Positions 8,031 to 15,107 of a stretch of DNA of 16,737 nucleotides are shown here, in pieces. Under the pieces are notes generated by a model. The model had not been told where the DNA came from. It ran no database searches and was given only the letters and a program-made list of their open reading frames with translations. The stretch is from positions 1 through 16,737 of the forward strand of contig CALBOJ010000008.1 in NCBI GenBank assembly GCA_937896835.1, read 5' to 3'. This DNA comes from an uncultured Collinsella sp. (lineage in GTDB: Bacteria; Actinomycetota; Coriobacteriia; Coriobacteriales; Coriobacteriaceae). How positions within the stretch are numbered: the stretch's first letter is position 1; the number at the start of each line of letters is the position of its first letter. The translations under genes and the position numbers were made by a program.

Positions 8031-8061
8031 GGCATGCTCCTTAAGAAGGATGCGCAATCGG

Positions 8062-8484
8062 TTACAATGTGCAGCCCACGACCTCGATTATGGCAAAAAT
8101 CGGCACCAAAAACGGGAGCAATGGCAGGGAGCGCGATTTTGTGATGAGGCAGGAGAAGGCAAGGACCAGGAGCGCGGCGGCAAATGCCACGATGCCACCC
8201 AGAGGGTCGAGCGTGCAAAGCGCGAAGAGTGCCTTGGCATCTCCCATGCCGATGCCCGGGATTTGGCGAAGACGACGCCAGAGGGACTCAGTCAGAACGA
8301 GGGCAAGATACACGATGACGGCAAGACCTGCGTGGTCAAGCGTTGTGTTCAAACCGAGGTCGAGCCAAACGCCCGCAAACGCCGCCACGGCGCACGCGCC
8401 AGCAAGCTCATTGGGAAACCGCCGCTCACGGGCATCAACCACCGCACCGGCAAAGACGCAGATCCAAAATGGGATGTAGAACAT
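8062..8484 (-). CDS. A24-family prepilin peptidase-like membrane protein
   Basis: This 140-residue membrane protein has the two catalytic aspartates of type IV prepilin (A24) aspartyl peptidases: Asp17 in VVDARERRFPNE and Asp82 in the GxGD-like GMGDAK motif. It has four or more hydrophobic segments. It lacks the N-terminal methyltransferase and zinc region of PilD, so it resembles the short CpaA/TadV type that processes Flp pilins. No pilin or secretion gene is near it in this window, so the substrate is unknown. The ATG at 8484 has GGAGG 6 nt upstream. It starts only about 30 nt beyond the strong terminator hairpin of the glycosyltransferase gene, leaving little space for its own promoter, so it may depend on read-through. 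Confidence 0.83.
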   Translation of the reverse strand: MFYIPFWICVFAGAVVDARERRFPNELAGACAVAAFAGVWLDLGLNTTLDHAGLAVIVYLALVLTESLWRRLRQIPGIGMGDAKALFALCTLDPLGGIVAFAAALLVLAFSCLITKSRSLPLLPFLVPIFAIIEVVGCTL

Positions 8485-8496
8485 CGTGCACCTCCA

Positions 8497-8510
8497 TGAG
8501 CAGCTGCTCA
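8497..8510. repeat. Perfect 14-bp palindrome
   Basis: TGAGCAGCTGCTCA reads the same on both strands. It sits between the terminator repeat (ends 8516) and the ribosome-binding site of the A24 peptidase gene. It could be a protein-binding site or a 5-bp hairpin close to the start of translation. No known operator is recognised. Confidence 0.5.
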
Positions 8511-8515
8511 AAAGC

Positions 8516-8556
8516 AAAAACCACCACAAAGGCGTCTGTCCCTTTGTGGTGGTTTT
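8516..8556 (-). terminator. Palindromic repeat acting as terminator (copy A)
   Basis: A perfect 16-bp stem (AAAACCACCACAAAGG with CCTTTGTGGTGGTTTT) surrounds an 8-nt loop that reads GACAGACG on the minus strand and ends in five T residues there. It lies 8 nt after the glycosyltransferase stop codon and should end that gene's mRNA. A near-identical element at 16200-16240 follows the alcohol dehydrogenase gene in the same orientation relative to transcription, so this is a dispersed repeat. Confidence 0.88.
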
Positions 8557-8564
8557 GGTTGTGT

Positions 8565-9860
8565 TTATTTGGCGCCTTGCATGACCTCGTCGAGGGTAAC
8601 GTTTACGGCATGCTGGGTAGGAACCCAGTCGACCTTCAGGAACAGCGCGGCAACCGTGATGGGGATATAGCTGAACATAAAGATCGGGAAGGTAAACAGG
8701 TTGGTCACCAGGCGCCACTTTTGAGCGCAATGAATGTGCTTGTACTCAAAGATGGTCGTGAGCAGCGCCAGGATAAAGAAGGTCTGGTACATCATCACGA
8801 ACGTCATGATAAGCGAGGCGGCACAAGCCTGCATCTCGACTTCGGTAGCCAAGAAGCCGTGCGAGAGTCCACCCACGATGAGGAACGTCGCGTTGGCGAG
8901 CATGGAAATCAGGGACAGAAGCATGCCCGGAGCGATGGTCATAAACATGTCGTAGGCGGCAAAGCGATGATAGCGGAAGGTCGATTTGACCAGGTGCTTA
9001 CCGTAGGTAAAGAACACCTGGTAGAAGCCCTTGGTCCAGCGCATGCGCTGTTTCCAGGACGCCTTAAACGTCACGGGCTGTTCGTCAAAGAACTCCGCCG
9101 GCGCATAACCGATGCGAATGCCGTGAATGGCACAGAACGTAGTGAACTGGATGTCCTCGGTCAGCGTATGGAACTGCCAGCCGTGCATGCCCTCAATTAC
9201 GCTGGCGGAGATGAGGTAGCCCGAACCAGAGACGGCACAAGACGTCTTACAGATGTTGCGCGCGTTGTTGAGGAAGCGGGCCTCACGCAGATACCAGGTG
9301 GCGTTGGCAGACGAAATCCACGAGCTGCCGAAGTTCTTGGAGTTACGATAGCTCGTAACCACATGGAAGCCCTGGTCAAAGGCATCATTCATCTTGGAGA
9401 CGTAATCGCGGGAGATAACGTTGTCGGCATCGAAGATAAAGTAGCCCTCAAACGTGTCGGGATACTCGTTGAGAATGCGATCGAAACCAAAGTCCATGAC
9501 CCAGCTCTTACCCTTGCGGGCCAGGTCGTTGCGCTCATAAACGATGGCGCCTGCCTCGCGCGCGAGCTGCGCCGTATTATCGGTGCAGGCATCGGCGACC
9601 ACGAAGACCTCGATAAGCTCGGACGGATAATCCTGGTCCTTGATGGAGCGAACGAGGTTGGCGATCACGGCCTCCTCGTTATGCGCCGCGATAAAGAAGG
9701 CATAGCGGTGGAGTTTTTTGGCCTTGGGAGGCGCGACCTCGCCACGAAGAGCGCCAATGACAAAGAAGACCACCTGGTACAGAAAGCAGACCGTGAGTAG
9801 CGTAACCACAATCTGATTAAAGATCACGATGGGCGTGTTAGTTTGTAAAAAGGCGAGCAT
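8565..9860 (-). CDS. Membrane family 2 glycosyltransferase
   Basis: This 431-residue inner-membrane enzyme belongs to the GT2 family and resembles processive polysaccharide synthases (BcsA/HasA/IcaA type). After an N-terminal helix (about 12-38) comes the cytosolic GT-A domain with AAHNEEAV (58-65), VVADACTD (87-94), the metal-binding DAD (144-146), TED (234-236, likely the catalytic base) and QRMRW (271-275, the Q/RxxRW acceptor-site motif). Several membrane helices follow from about residue 300 to 415 (TIAPGMLLSLISML, SLIMTFVMMYQTFFILALL, FPIFMFSYIPITVAALFL). All sequence motifs of an active enzyme are present. The sugar and product are not determinable; no other glycan genes are nearby. 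The ATG has GGGAG a few bases upstream. It appears to be a single-gene transcript ended by the palindromic repeat. Confidence 0.9.
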   Translation of the reverse strand: MLAFLQTNTPIVIFNQIVVTLLTVCFLYQVVFFVIGALRGEVAPPKAKKLHRYAFFIAAHNEEAVIANLVRSIKDQDYPSELIEVFVVADACTDNTAQLAREAGAIVYERNDLARKGKSWVMDFGFDRILNEYPDTFEGYFIFDADNVISRDYVSKMNDAFDQGFHVVTSYRNSKNFGSSWISSANATWYLREARFLNNARNICKTSCAVSGSGYLISASVIEGMHGWQFHTLTEDIQFTTFCAIHGIRIGYAPAEFFDEQPVTFKASWKQRMRWTKGFYQVFFTYGKHLVKSTFRYHRFAAYDMFMTIAPGMLLSLISMLANATFLIVGGLSHGFLATEVEMQACAASLIMTFVMMYQTFFILALLTTIFEYKHIHCAQKWRLVTNLFTFPIFMFSYIPITVAALFLKVDWVPTQHAVNVTLDEVMQGAK

Positions 9861-9897
9861 GCAGGCTCCCGAGAACGCGTTACGTAAACAACCGTAT

Positions 9898-9924
9898 ATC
9901 TTACCGTAGGCTAACCGAGTTCAA
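9898..9924 (-). promoter_or_regulatory. Weak candidate promoter of the glycosyltransferase gene
   Basis: On the minus strand TTGAAC (9919-9924) is followed after a short 15-nt spacer by TAAGAT (9898-9903), about 38 nt before the ATG. The spacing is suboptimal and neither hexamer is perfect. It is the best promoter-like pair in the 82-nt gap after the rluD gene. Confidence 0.3.
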
Positions 9925-9942
9925 GAAACCACCTAATACTGG

Positions 9943-10956
9943 TTAGGGTTCGAGCAGACCGAGCTGCGGAACGATTTCGTCGCCGGCGGCAGTGCGGCCG
10001 AGCGAGCGCGGGGCTAGGTCATCCAGAACGGCGGCGAGATCCCACGGCAGCTCATCACGGCACTCAATGCGCTCCCCCGTCACGGGATGATCGAACGCCA
10101 CACGCCAGGAATGGAGGAATTGCCTGGTCAAACCCTGGTCGGCACGCACATCGCACTTACCGTAGAGCGGATCGCCCACGCAGGCGTGGTTGATATGGCG
10201 CATGTGCACGCGAATCTGATGCGTGCGACCCGTAAACAGGTGGCACTCGACGAGCGTATAGCCATCGTCAAAACGCGTGGAATCGAAGCGCTCGAGGACC
10301 CTAAAGGTCGTAATGGCCTGGCGCGCGAAAGGATCGTCCGAAACCGCCATCTTGACACGGTCGCGCGTAGAACGGGCAATGCCGGTGTTAATGGTGCCCT
10401 CGTCCATGGCAATGTGGCCGTGGACGAGCGTAATGTAGCGGCGGTCGAGCGTGCGCGTGCGGATGAGATTCTGGAGCGCGCGCTGGGTGTCGTCGTCTTT
10501 TGCCGCGAGCATAAGGCCCGAGGTGTCACGATCCAGGCGATGCACGATGCCGGGGCGGTCCTCGCCCTGCACAGTGCCCAGATGGTCAATGCCACAGTGA
10601 TAGACCAAGGCGTTCGCAAGGGTGCCGCTCTCGTGGCCATGGGCGGGATGGCACACCAGACCGCGCTGCTTGGAGAGCACGATGAGGTAGTCGTCCTCGT
10701 AGCGGATATCGAGGGGAATGGCCTCGGGAATCACATCGGTGGGATCGTGCGGCTCGGGCAAATCGACCGAAATACGGTCGCCGGAGCGCACGGCATACTT
10801 TTTTGACAGGCATGTCTCGCCGTTGACGGCAACGGCACCGCCCTCGATCAGATGCGCGCAGGCAGAGCGCGTAGGGCAGCCGTCATTAGCGCCCAGATAG
10901 GCGTCAAGACGCTGACCAGCGGCATCGTCGGCAACAAGGATATGGATGTCGGCCAT
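9943..10956 (-). CDS. rluD: RluA/RluD-family 23S rRNA pseudouridine synthase
   Basis: This 337-residue enzyme converts specific uridines in RNA, most likely 23S rRNA, to pseudouridine. It has an N-terminal S4 RNA-binding domain (about residues 14-75, GQRLDAYLG to GDRISVDLP) followed by the catalytic domain. The signature is HRLDRDTSG (139-147) with Asp142 as the catalytic residue. Later family motifs are also seen, such as RRYITLVHG and the FTGRTHQIRVHM segment. Its ATG shares one base with the stop codon of lspA (TAATG), so translation is coupled. The lspA-rluD-type gene order is common in bacteria. The symbol is by family resemblance; the exact target position (as for RluD at 1911/1915/1917) is not proven. 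Confidence 0.92.
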   Translation of the reverse strand: MADIHILVADDAAGQRLDAYLGANDGCPTRSACAHLIEGGAVAVNGETCLSKKYAVRSGDRISVDLPEPHDPTDVIPEAIPLDIRYEDDYLIVLSKQRGLVCHPAHGHESGTLANALVYHCGIDHLGTVQGEDRPGIVHRLDRDTSGLMLAAKDDDTQRALQNLIRTRTLDRRYITLVHGHIAMDEGTINTGIARSTRDRVKMAVSDDPFARQAITTFRVLERFDSTRFDDGYTLVECHLFTGRTHQIRVHMRHINHACVGDPLYGKCDVRADQGLTRQFLHSWRVAFDHPVTGERIECRDELPWDLAAVLDDLAPRSLGRTAAGDEIVPQLGLLEP

Positions 10957-11555
10957 TAGCGCTCGCTCCTTTCGCGAATCTTGCGGGCACGCTCCCCACG
11001 CTGCTGGGCCTTGCGCTTAGCGCGGGCCTCGTCACGGGCGTTGAGCTCGGCGGTAGCATCGACCTCGCGAGCGGCGGGACTTAAGAACATGTAGCCGATG
11101 AGGGCAAGCACCACACCGACCGTAATGCCGACATCGGCCACATTGAAGACGGGGAAGTCGATGAAGGTGGTGGCAATAAAATCGGTCACAAAGCCAAAAG
11201 CCAGACGGTCGATCGCATTGCCAATGGCGCCGCCCACGACCATAGCCATGCCCACAACCTCAAAGCGAGCAAGCTGGGGCGCGCGAAGCAAGTACACCGC
11301 GATCGCAACGATAACGACAAACGCCAGCACGGCAAACGCGAGGCCATGTCCCTCGCCCATGCTAAAGGCAGCACCGATATTGCGGACAAACATAAAGTCG
11401 ACGACACCGGGGATGACGGTCACATGCAAAGCGTCGCCCACGGCGCGAACCGCAAGCTTGGTTAGCTGGTCAACAACCAGCACAACGAGCGCCACCCCAC
11501 CGGCAACGCTCAAGCGCCAACGCAAAGGCGGCGTCATATCCCCAGTACGACTCAA
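10956..11555 (-). CDS. lspA: Signal peptidase II (lipoprotein signal peptidase)
   Basis: This inner-membrane aspartyl protease cleaves the signal peptide of prolipoproteins after diacylglyceryl modification. The 199-residue protein has four hydrophobic segments and the family motifs VVDQLTK (27-33), VRNIGAAFSMG (57-67), GGAIGNAIDRL (108-118) with catalytic Asp116, and FNVADV (137-142) with catalytic Asp141. After residue 160 it carries a highly charged tail of about 40 residues (RDEARAKRKAQQRGERARKIRERSER) not found in the usual 160-170-residue enzyme. The start is uncertain: a TTG at 11555 has a GGGG Shine-Dalgarno-like sequence 6 nt upstream, while an ATG at 11537 has poor spacing. I use the TTG. 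The gene is coupled to the downstream pseudouridine synthase. Confidence 0.93.
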   Translation of the reverse strand: MSRTGDMTPPLRWRLSVAGGVALVVLVVDQLTKLAVRAVGDALHVTVIPGVVDFMFVRNIGAAFSMGEGHGLAFAVLAFVVIVAIAVYLLRAPQLARFEVVGMAMVVGGAIGNAIDRLAFGFVTDFIATTFIDFPVFNVADVGITVGVVLALIGYMFLSPAAREVDATAELNARDEARAKRKAQQRGERARKIRERSER

Positions 11556-11605
11556 AGAAATCCCCTACCCTCAAGAACATCGAATTACGTTTAACGCAGT
11601 AGATA

Positions 11606-11611
11606 ATCATA
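11606..11611 (-). promoter_or_regulatory. Candidate -10 element of the lspA promoter
   Basis: TATGAT on the minus strand matches the -10 consensus at 5 of 6 positions, about 50 nt before the lspA start and downstream of the ileS terminator. The best -35 (TTGTCG) is 19 nt away, which is long. A promoter is expected here because ileS is separately terminated. Confidence 0.35.
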
Positions 11612-11711
11612 CATTGACGCAGGCAAGAAGCGACAAATCTCCCAAGAACGGAAACACCGCAGGTAGAGCATAAATGAGCGAGCGGGTCGCATTTGAGACA
11701 AGGTGACGTGA

Positions 11712-11745
11712 AATGAAAGGGCGCTGACCTTTCGGTCGCGCCCTT
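11712..11745 (-). terminator. Intrinsic terminator of ileS
   Basis: On the minus strand AAGGGCGC pairs with GCGCCCTT, and inside it GACC pairs with GGTC around a GAAA tetraloop, giving a 12-bp stem with one unpaired A. A TTTTC tract follows. It lies about 75 nt after the ileS stop codon and before the lspA promoter region. Confidence 0.85.
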
Positions 11746-11794
11746 GAAATTGAACGTAAGATTGTCCAAATGCGGCCCGCACAGCGTCGGCAGG

Positions 11795-11818
11795 TCCGCC
11801 GTTCGGTAGAACGGCGGA
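11795..11818. repeat. Perfect 10-bp hairpin just after the ileS stop
   Basis: On the minus strand TCCGCCGTTC pairs perfectly with GAACGGCGGA around a TACC loop, 2 nt past the ileS stop. No T-tract follows, so the true terminator is the next hairpin at 11712-11745. This one may protect the mRNA 3' end or help slow the polymerase. Confidence 0.6.
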
Positions 11819-11820
11819 AC

Positions 11821-14622
11821 CTAAAGGGCATTCGCACACCTCTCGCAGATGTGAGCGTGACCGTTGTACTCGCCGACGGTGGTGCGGTAGTTCCAGCAAC
11901 GGTCGCAGCACTCGCCCTCGGCAGCCTCGATGGCAACGGAAAGCTCCTCGCCCTGGGTCAGTTCAACATCGGAGACGATGTAGAACTCGGCCAGGTCGAC
12001 GGCCTTATCACCGGTCAGCAGCGCGTACATCTCAGCGGGAACGACCGCCTTGACGCGGACCTGCTGGCTCTTGGTGAAGGTGCCGGCGGAGCGGGCATCC
12101 TCAAGAGCCTTGGTCACGGCGCTACGGAGCTCAAGAGAAGCCTCGAGCACGCCCTCAAACTCATTGGCCTCGTCGACCGTGATGGGCGACTTGTACCAAT
12201 CGAGCAGCGCGGCGTACTTCTGGTGATCGACGCAGCCGGCGGGTGCATAGGCCATGGCCTCGTCGACCGTGTAGGACAGGATCGGCTGCAGGTCGCGCAT
12301 GAGCATCGAGAAGAGCTCGGCAAGCACGGTCTGGGCGCTGCGGCGCTCGAGCGAACCGGGCTTGTCGCAGTACAGACGATCCTTCAGGGCGTCGAGGTAC
12401 ACGTTGGAAAGCTCGGTAACCACGAAGTCGTATAGCGCACGGTAAGCGCGCGGGAACTCGTAGCAAGAGTAAGCGTCGTCGACCTCGGCCTGGACCTGGG
12501 TCAGACGGGCAACCATGAGCTTGTCGAGCGGCAGCAGGTCGGCAAAGGCGACGCCGTCGGTCTCGGGCACAAACTGACCCTCGAGCTCGGAGAGCAGGAA
12601 GCGCAGCGTGTTGCGGAAACGACGGTAGGCATCGGACGTACGAGCGAGAATCTCGTGGTCGATGGAGACGTCGGAGCTGGTATCGACGGAGGCGACCCAC
12701 AGACGGATGATGTCGGCACCCATCTCGTCACAGACCTTGTTGGGGTCGATGACGTTGCCGAGTGACTTAGACATCTTACGGCCCTGGCCGTCGAGGGTGA
12801 AACCCTGCGAGACGACCGCCTTGTACGGAGCGTGGCCGTTGGCGCCCACCGAGGTGAGCAGCGAGCTCTGGAACCAACCGCGGTGCTGGTCGGAGCCCTC
12901 GAGGTACACGTCCGCCGGATACTCCAGCTCGGGGCGATACTCGCAGACGGCCTTCCAAGAGACGCCGGAGTCCCACCACACGTCGAGGATGTCCTTATCG
13001 GCCTTGAGGTGATGGCCGCCGCACTTGGGGCAGACGCAGGCCTCGCCCAGGTAGCTCTCGGGAGCGTCGGTGAACCAGGCGTCGGAGCCCTTCTCGTGGA
13101 AGAGCTTGATGACGGCGTCGAGCGTGGCGTCGTTCATGACCTTCTCGCCGCAGTCGGCGCATGTGTAACTGGGGATAGGCACGCCCCAGTTGCGCTGACG
13201 GCTGATGCACCAGTCGGGACGCTGCTCGACCATGGCGCCGATGCGGTTGGCGGCGTGAGCCGGATACCACTTGACGTTCTCACGGACCTCCTTGCCAGCC
13301 TGCTCGCGCAAACCGGTCTTGTCCATCGAGACGAACCACTGGTCGGTAGCACGGAAGAGCACCGGGTGCTTGCAGCGCCAGCAGTGCGGATAGCTGTGCG
13401 TGATCTTCTTCTCGAGGACCAGGGTGCCGCGCTCGCGCAGGAACTCGATGATGTGCGGGTTGGCCTCATCGGTATCCATGCCGCTAAAGGGGCCGCCGGT
13501 GCCAAACTCCTCGCCGGTGTAGAACTTGCCGTCGTCATCGACCGGCATGCAGATGTCGGTGATGCCCTCCTTGAGGCAGGCAAAGTAGTCGTCGACGCCG
13601 TGGCCAGGCGAGTTGTGGACGATACCGGTACCGTCATCGACACCGACGTAATCGGCCAGCAGCGCCACGCCCTCAACGCCGTCAAAGATCGGCTGCTTGT
13701 AGTGGATGTGGTGGAAGGTCTCGGCAGGAACCACGTAGGGCTTGCCGTCGACCATGACCGGGGTATACTCCCAGCCAAACTCCTCGCAGCACTTGGGAGC
13801 CAGGTCTTCGAGCATGACCTCGGCACGGCCCTCGTGTTCAACGGCGACGTAGGCGGCACCGGGCTTGAGGGAAACGGCCTGGTCGGACGGGATGGTCCAC
13901 GGCGTGGTCGTCCAGATGATGAAGTCGACCGGGCCGTCGAAGTCCTCGAGGCCGGCGGGCTTGGAAGTCATCTCAAAGCGCACGAAGATGGACGGGCTCG
14001 TCTCGTCGGAGTACTCAATCTCGGCCTCGGCCAGCGCGGTGTGGCAGTGCTTGCACCAGTGAACCGGCTTGTGGCCGCGATAGATCATGCCCTTATCGAA
14101 CATGGCCTTAAAGACCTCGATGTCGGCGGCGTCATGCTGGTGATAGAGCGTCAAATAGGGGTTGTCCCAGTCGCCGAGCACGCCCAGACGACGGAAGCCG
14201 GCCTTCTGCAGCTCGATGTTCTCGACAGCGAACTTGTTGCAGAGCTCACGGATCTTGGCCGTGGAGGTCTGGTTGAACTTCTCGGTGCCGAGCTTCTCCT
14301 CGACCTTGTGCTCAATCGGCTGACCGTGGCAGTCCCAACCGGGAACATAGGGAACCTCATAGCCCTGCATCATCCAGTAACGGTTGATCATGTCCTTGGA
14401 GATCTTGTTCATGGCATGGCCGATGTGGATCGGGCCGTTGGCGTACGGAGGACCGTCGTGCAGCACGAACTTCTTGTGACCCTCGTTCTTCTTCAGAACC
14501 TGCTCGTAGACCTTGTTGTCCTGCCAGTCCTTGAGTCGCTTGGGCTCGGACTTGGAAAGACCGGCACGCATGGGAAATCCGGTTTTAGGCAGATTCATCG
14601 TCTGCTTGTACTCGTTTGCCAC
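11821..14622 (-). CDS. ileS: Isoleucine--tRNA ligase
   Basis: This 933-residue class I aminoacyl-tRNA synthetase charges tRNA-Ile. The HIGH motif is at residues 65-68 within HDGPPYANGPIHIGHAMNK, and KMSKS is at 616-620 (GRKMSKSLGN). Between them lies the CP1 editing domain (TTTPWTIPSDQAVSL, DDGTGIVHNSPGHGVDDY). The C-terminus has the zinc-binding pair CxxC at 906-909 and 926-929 (CDRCWNY ... CERC), as in the zinc-containing bacterial type. Length is typical. The start codon is GTG at 14622, with AAAGGGG 4-5 nt upstream. Expression should be controlled by the T-box riboswitch in its leader. The gene is transcribed alone and ends at the hairpin terminator near 11712. Confidence 0.97.
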   Translation of the reverse strand: MANEYKQTMNLPKTGFPMRAGLSKSEPKRLKDWQDNKVYEQVLKKNEGHKKFVLHDGPPYANGPIHIGHAMNKISKDMINRYWMMQGYEVPYVPGWDCHGQPIEHKVEEKLGTEKFNQTSTAKIRELCNKFAVENIELQKAGFRRLGVLGDWDNPYLTLYHQHDAADIEVFKAMFDKGMIYRGHKPVHWCKHCHTALAEAEIEYSDETSPSIFVRFEMTSKPAGLEDFDGPVDFIIWTTTPWTIPSDQAVSLKPGAAYVAVEHEGRAEVMLEDLAPKCCEEFGWEYTPVMVDGKPYVVPAETFHHIHYKQPIFDGVEGVALLADYVGVDDGTGIVHNSPGHGVDDYFACLKEGITDICMPVDDDGKFYTGEEFGTGGPFSGMDTDEANPHIIEFLRERGTLVLEKKITHSYPHCWRCKHPVLFRATDQWFVSMDKTGLREQAGKEVRENVKWYPAHAANRIGAMVEQRPDWCISRQRNWGVPIPSYTCADCGEKVMNDATLDAVIKLFHEKGSDAWFTDAPESYLGEACVCPKCGGHHLKADKDILDVWWDSGVSWKAVCEYRPELEYPADVYLEGSDQHRGWFQSSLLTSVGANGHAPYKAVVSQGFTLDGQGRKMSKSLGNVIDPNKVCDEMGADIIRLWVASVDTSSDVSIDHEILARTSDAYRRFRNTLRFLLSELEGQFVPETDGVAFADLLPLDKLMVARLTQVQAEVDDAYSCYEFPRAYRALYDFVVTELSNVYLDALKDRLYCDKPGSLERRSAQTVLAELFSMLMRDLQPILSYTVDEAMAYAPAGCVDHQKYAALLDWYKSPITVDEANEFEGVLEASLELRSAVTKALEDARSAGTFTKSQQVRVKAVVPAEMYALLTGDKAVDLAEFYIVSDVELTQGEELSVAIEAAEGECCDRCWNYRTTVGEYNGHAHICERCANAL

Positions 14623-14665
14623 GGTACCCCTTTCTTGTCATGGGCGCGCACGCCCTCTGGGCACC

Positions 14666-14702
14666 AAAAAAGCGCCCGTCCCTACAAGCTGGGACGAAGC
14701 GC
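14666..14702 (-). terminator. T-box attenuator terminator
   Basis: On the minus strand GCGCTTCGTCCC pairs with GGGACGGGCGC around an 8-nt loop (11 bp with one bulged U) and is followed by six T residues. Its 5' arm uses the same bases as the 3' arm of the T-box antiterminator, so the two structures exclude each other. It would stop transcription about 45 nt before the ileS start when tRNA-Ile is charged. Confidence 0.92.
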
Positions 14703-14960
14703 CACAAACGGGCTGCACGCCCGCAAAAGCTCTTCGCTTAACCACCCAGCTTAGATGCCCTCGCCCGCGTATTCGCGCGCTCGCATCCGTTACTCGGCTG
14801 GTCTGTATCGACGACCATCTCGGCGATGTCTACTAAGACGAACCTGCGCGGCACGTCCGTTGGGACCGCAGCTCCGGGGTGATTTTCATCGGTCGCATGC
14901 ACGGGTTCTCAGCGCTCCCCGCTCTCTGTGGCATGCGGACGGCCGACTACTCGTCCCCAT
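14666..14960 (-). promoter_or_regulatory. T-box riboswitch of ileS (isoleucine, AUC specifier)
   Basis: This leader RNA senses uncharged tRNA-Ile and prevents termination. On the minus strand a Stem I region begins at about 14958 (GGGGAC, then GAGTAG) with the CAGAGAGCG and GCTGAGAACCC distal-loop motifs. The specifier codon AUC is at 14883-14881 in GAAAATCACCCC. A Stem II/III region with AGTAGA follows. The antiterminator is clear: AGCTGGG (14751-14745) pairs with CCCAGCT (14693-14687), the seven-nt bulge TGGTTAA (14744-14738) carries UGGU to pair with the ACCA end of tRNA-Ile, and GCGAAG (14737-14732) pairs with CTTCGT (14699-14694). A CGGGC/GCCCG hairpin lies within it. The competing terminator occupies 14666-14702. 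Confidence 0.94.
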
Positions 14961-14965
14961 CAACG

Positions 14966-14993
14966 CTTATGCGCTGTATGGTAACACGGTCAA
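14966..14993 (-). promoter_or_regulatory. Candidate promoter of ileS leader
   Basis: On the minus strand TTGACC (14988-14993) is followed after 16 nt by CATAAG (14966-14971). A start site about 7-8 nt further would coincide with the first bases of T-box Stem I near 14958, which supports the assignment. The next gene, on the opposite strand, begins at 15108, so the two genes diverge. Confidence 0.6.
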
Positions 14994-15107
14994 CGCCGGC
15001 GAAAAACCCTCAACATCGGTTTCATACTTTAGAAACTTCTCGCGATCGCAAGCACTCACTTGGAGCAAAATACCTGAAAGCACTTTATCTAACGAAAGAA
15101 GGCTGCT

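Noticed and set aside
8343..9800. A 485-codon open frame on the plus strand
   Set aside because: It crosses the terminator repeat and is antisense to the glycosyltransferase and A24 peptidase genes, both of which carry intact catalytic motifs.
9905..9942. A terminator after the pseudouridine synthase gene
   Set aside because: Only a 5-bp AACCA/TGGTT stem with a short, broken T-run is visible, which is too weak to call.
12832..14754. A 640-codon open frame on the plus strand
   Set aside because: It lies antisense to ileS, which has all class I synthetase motifs in the opposite frame. Long antisense frames are expected in GC-rich genes, and this one has no recognisable domain.
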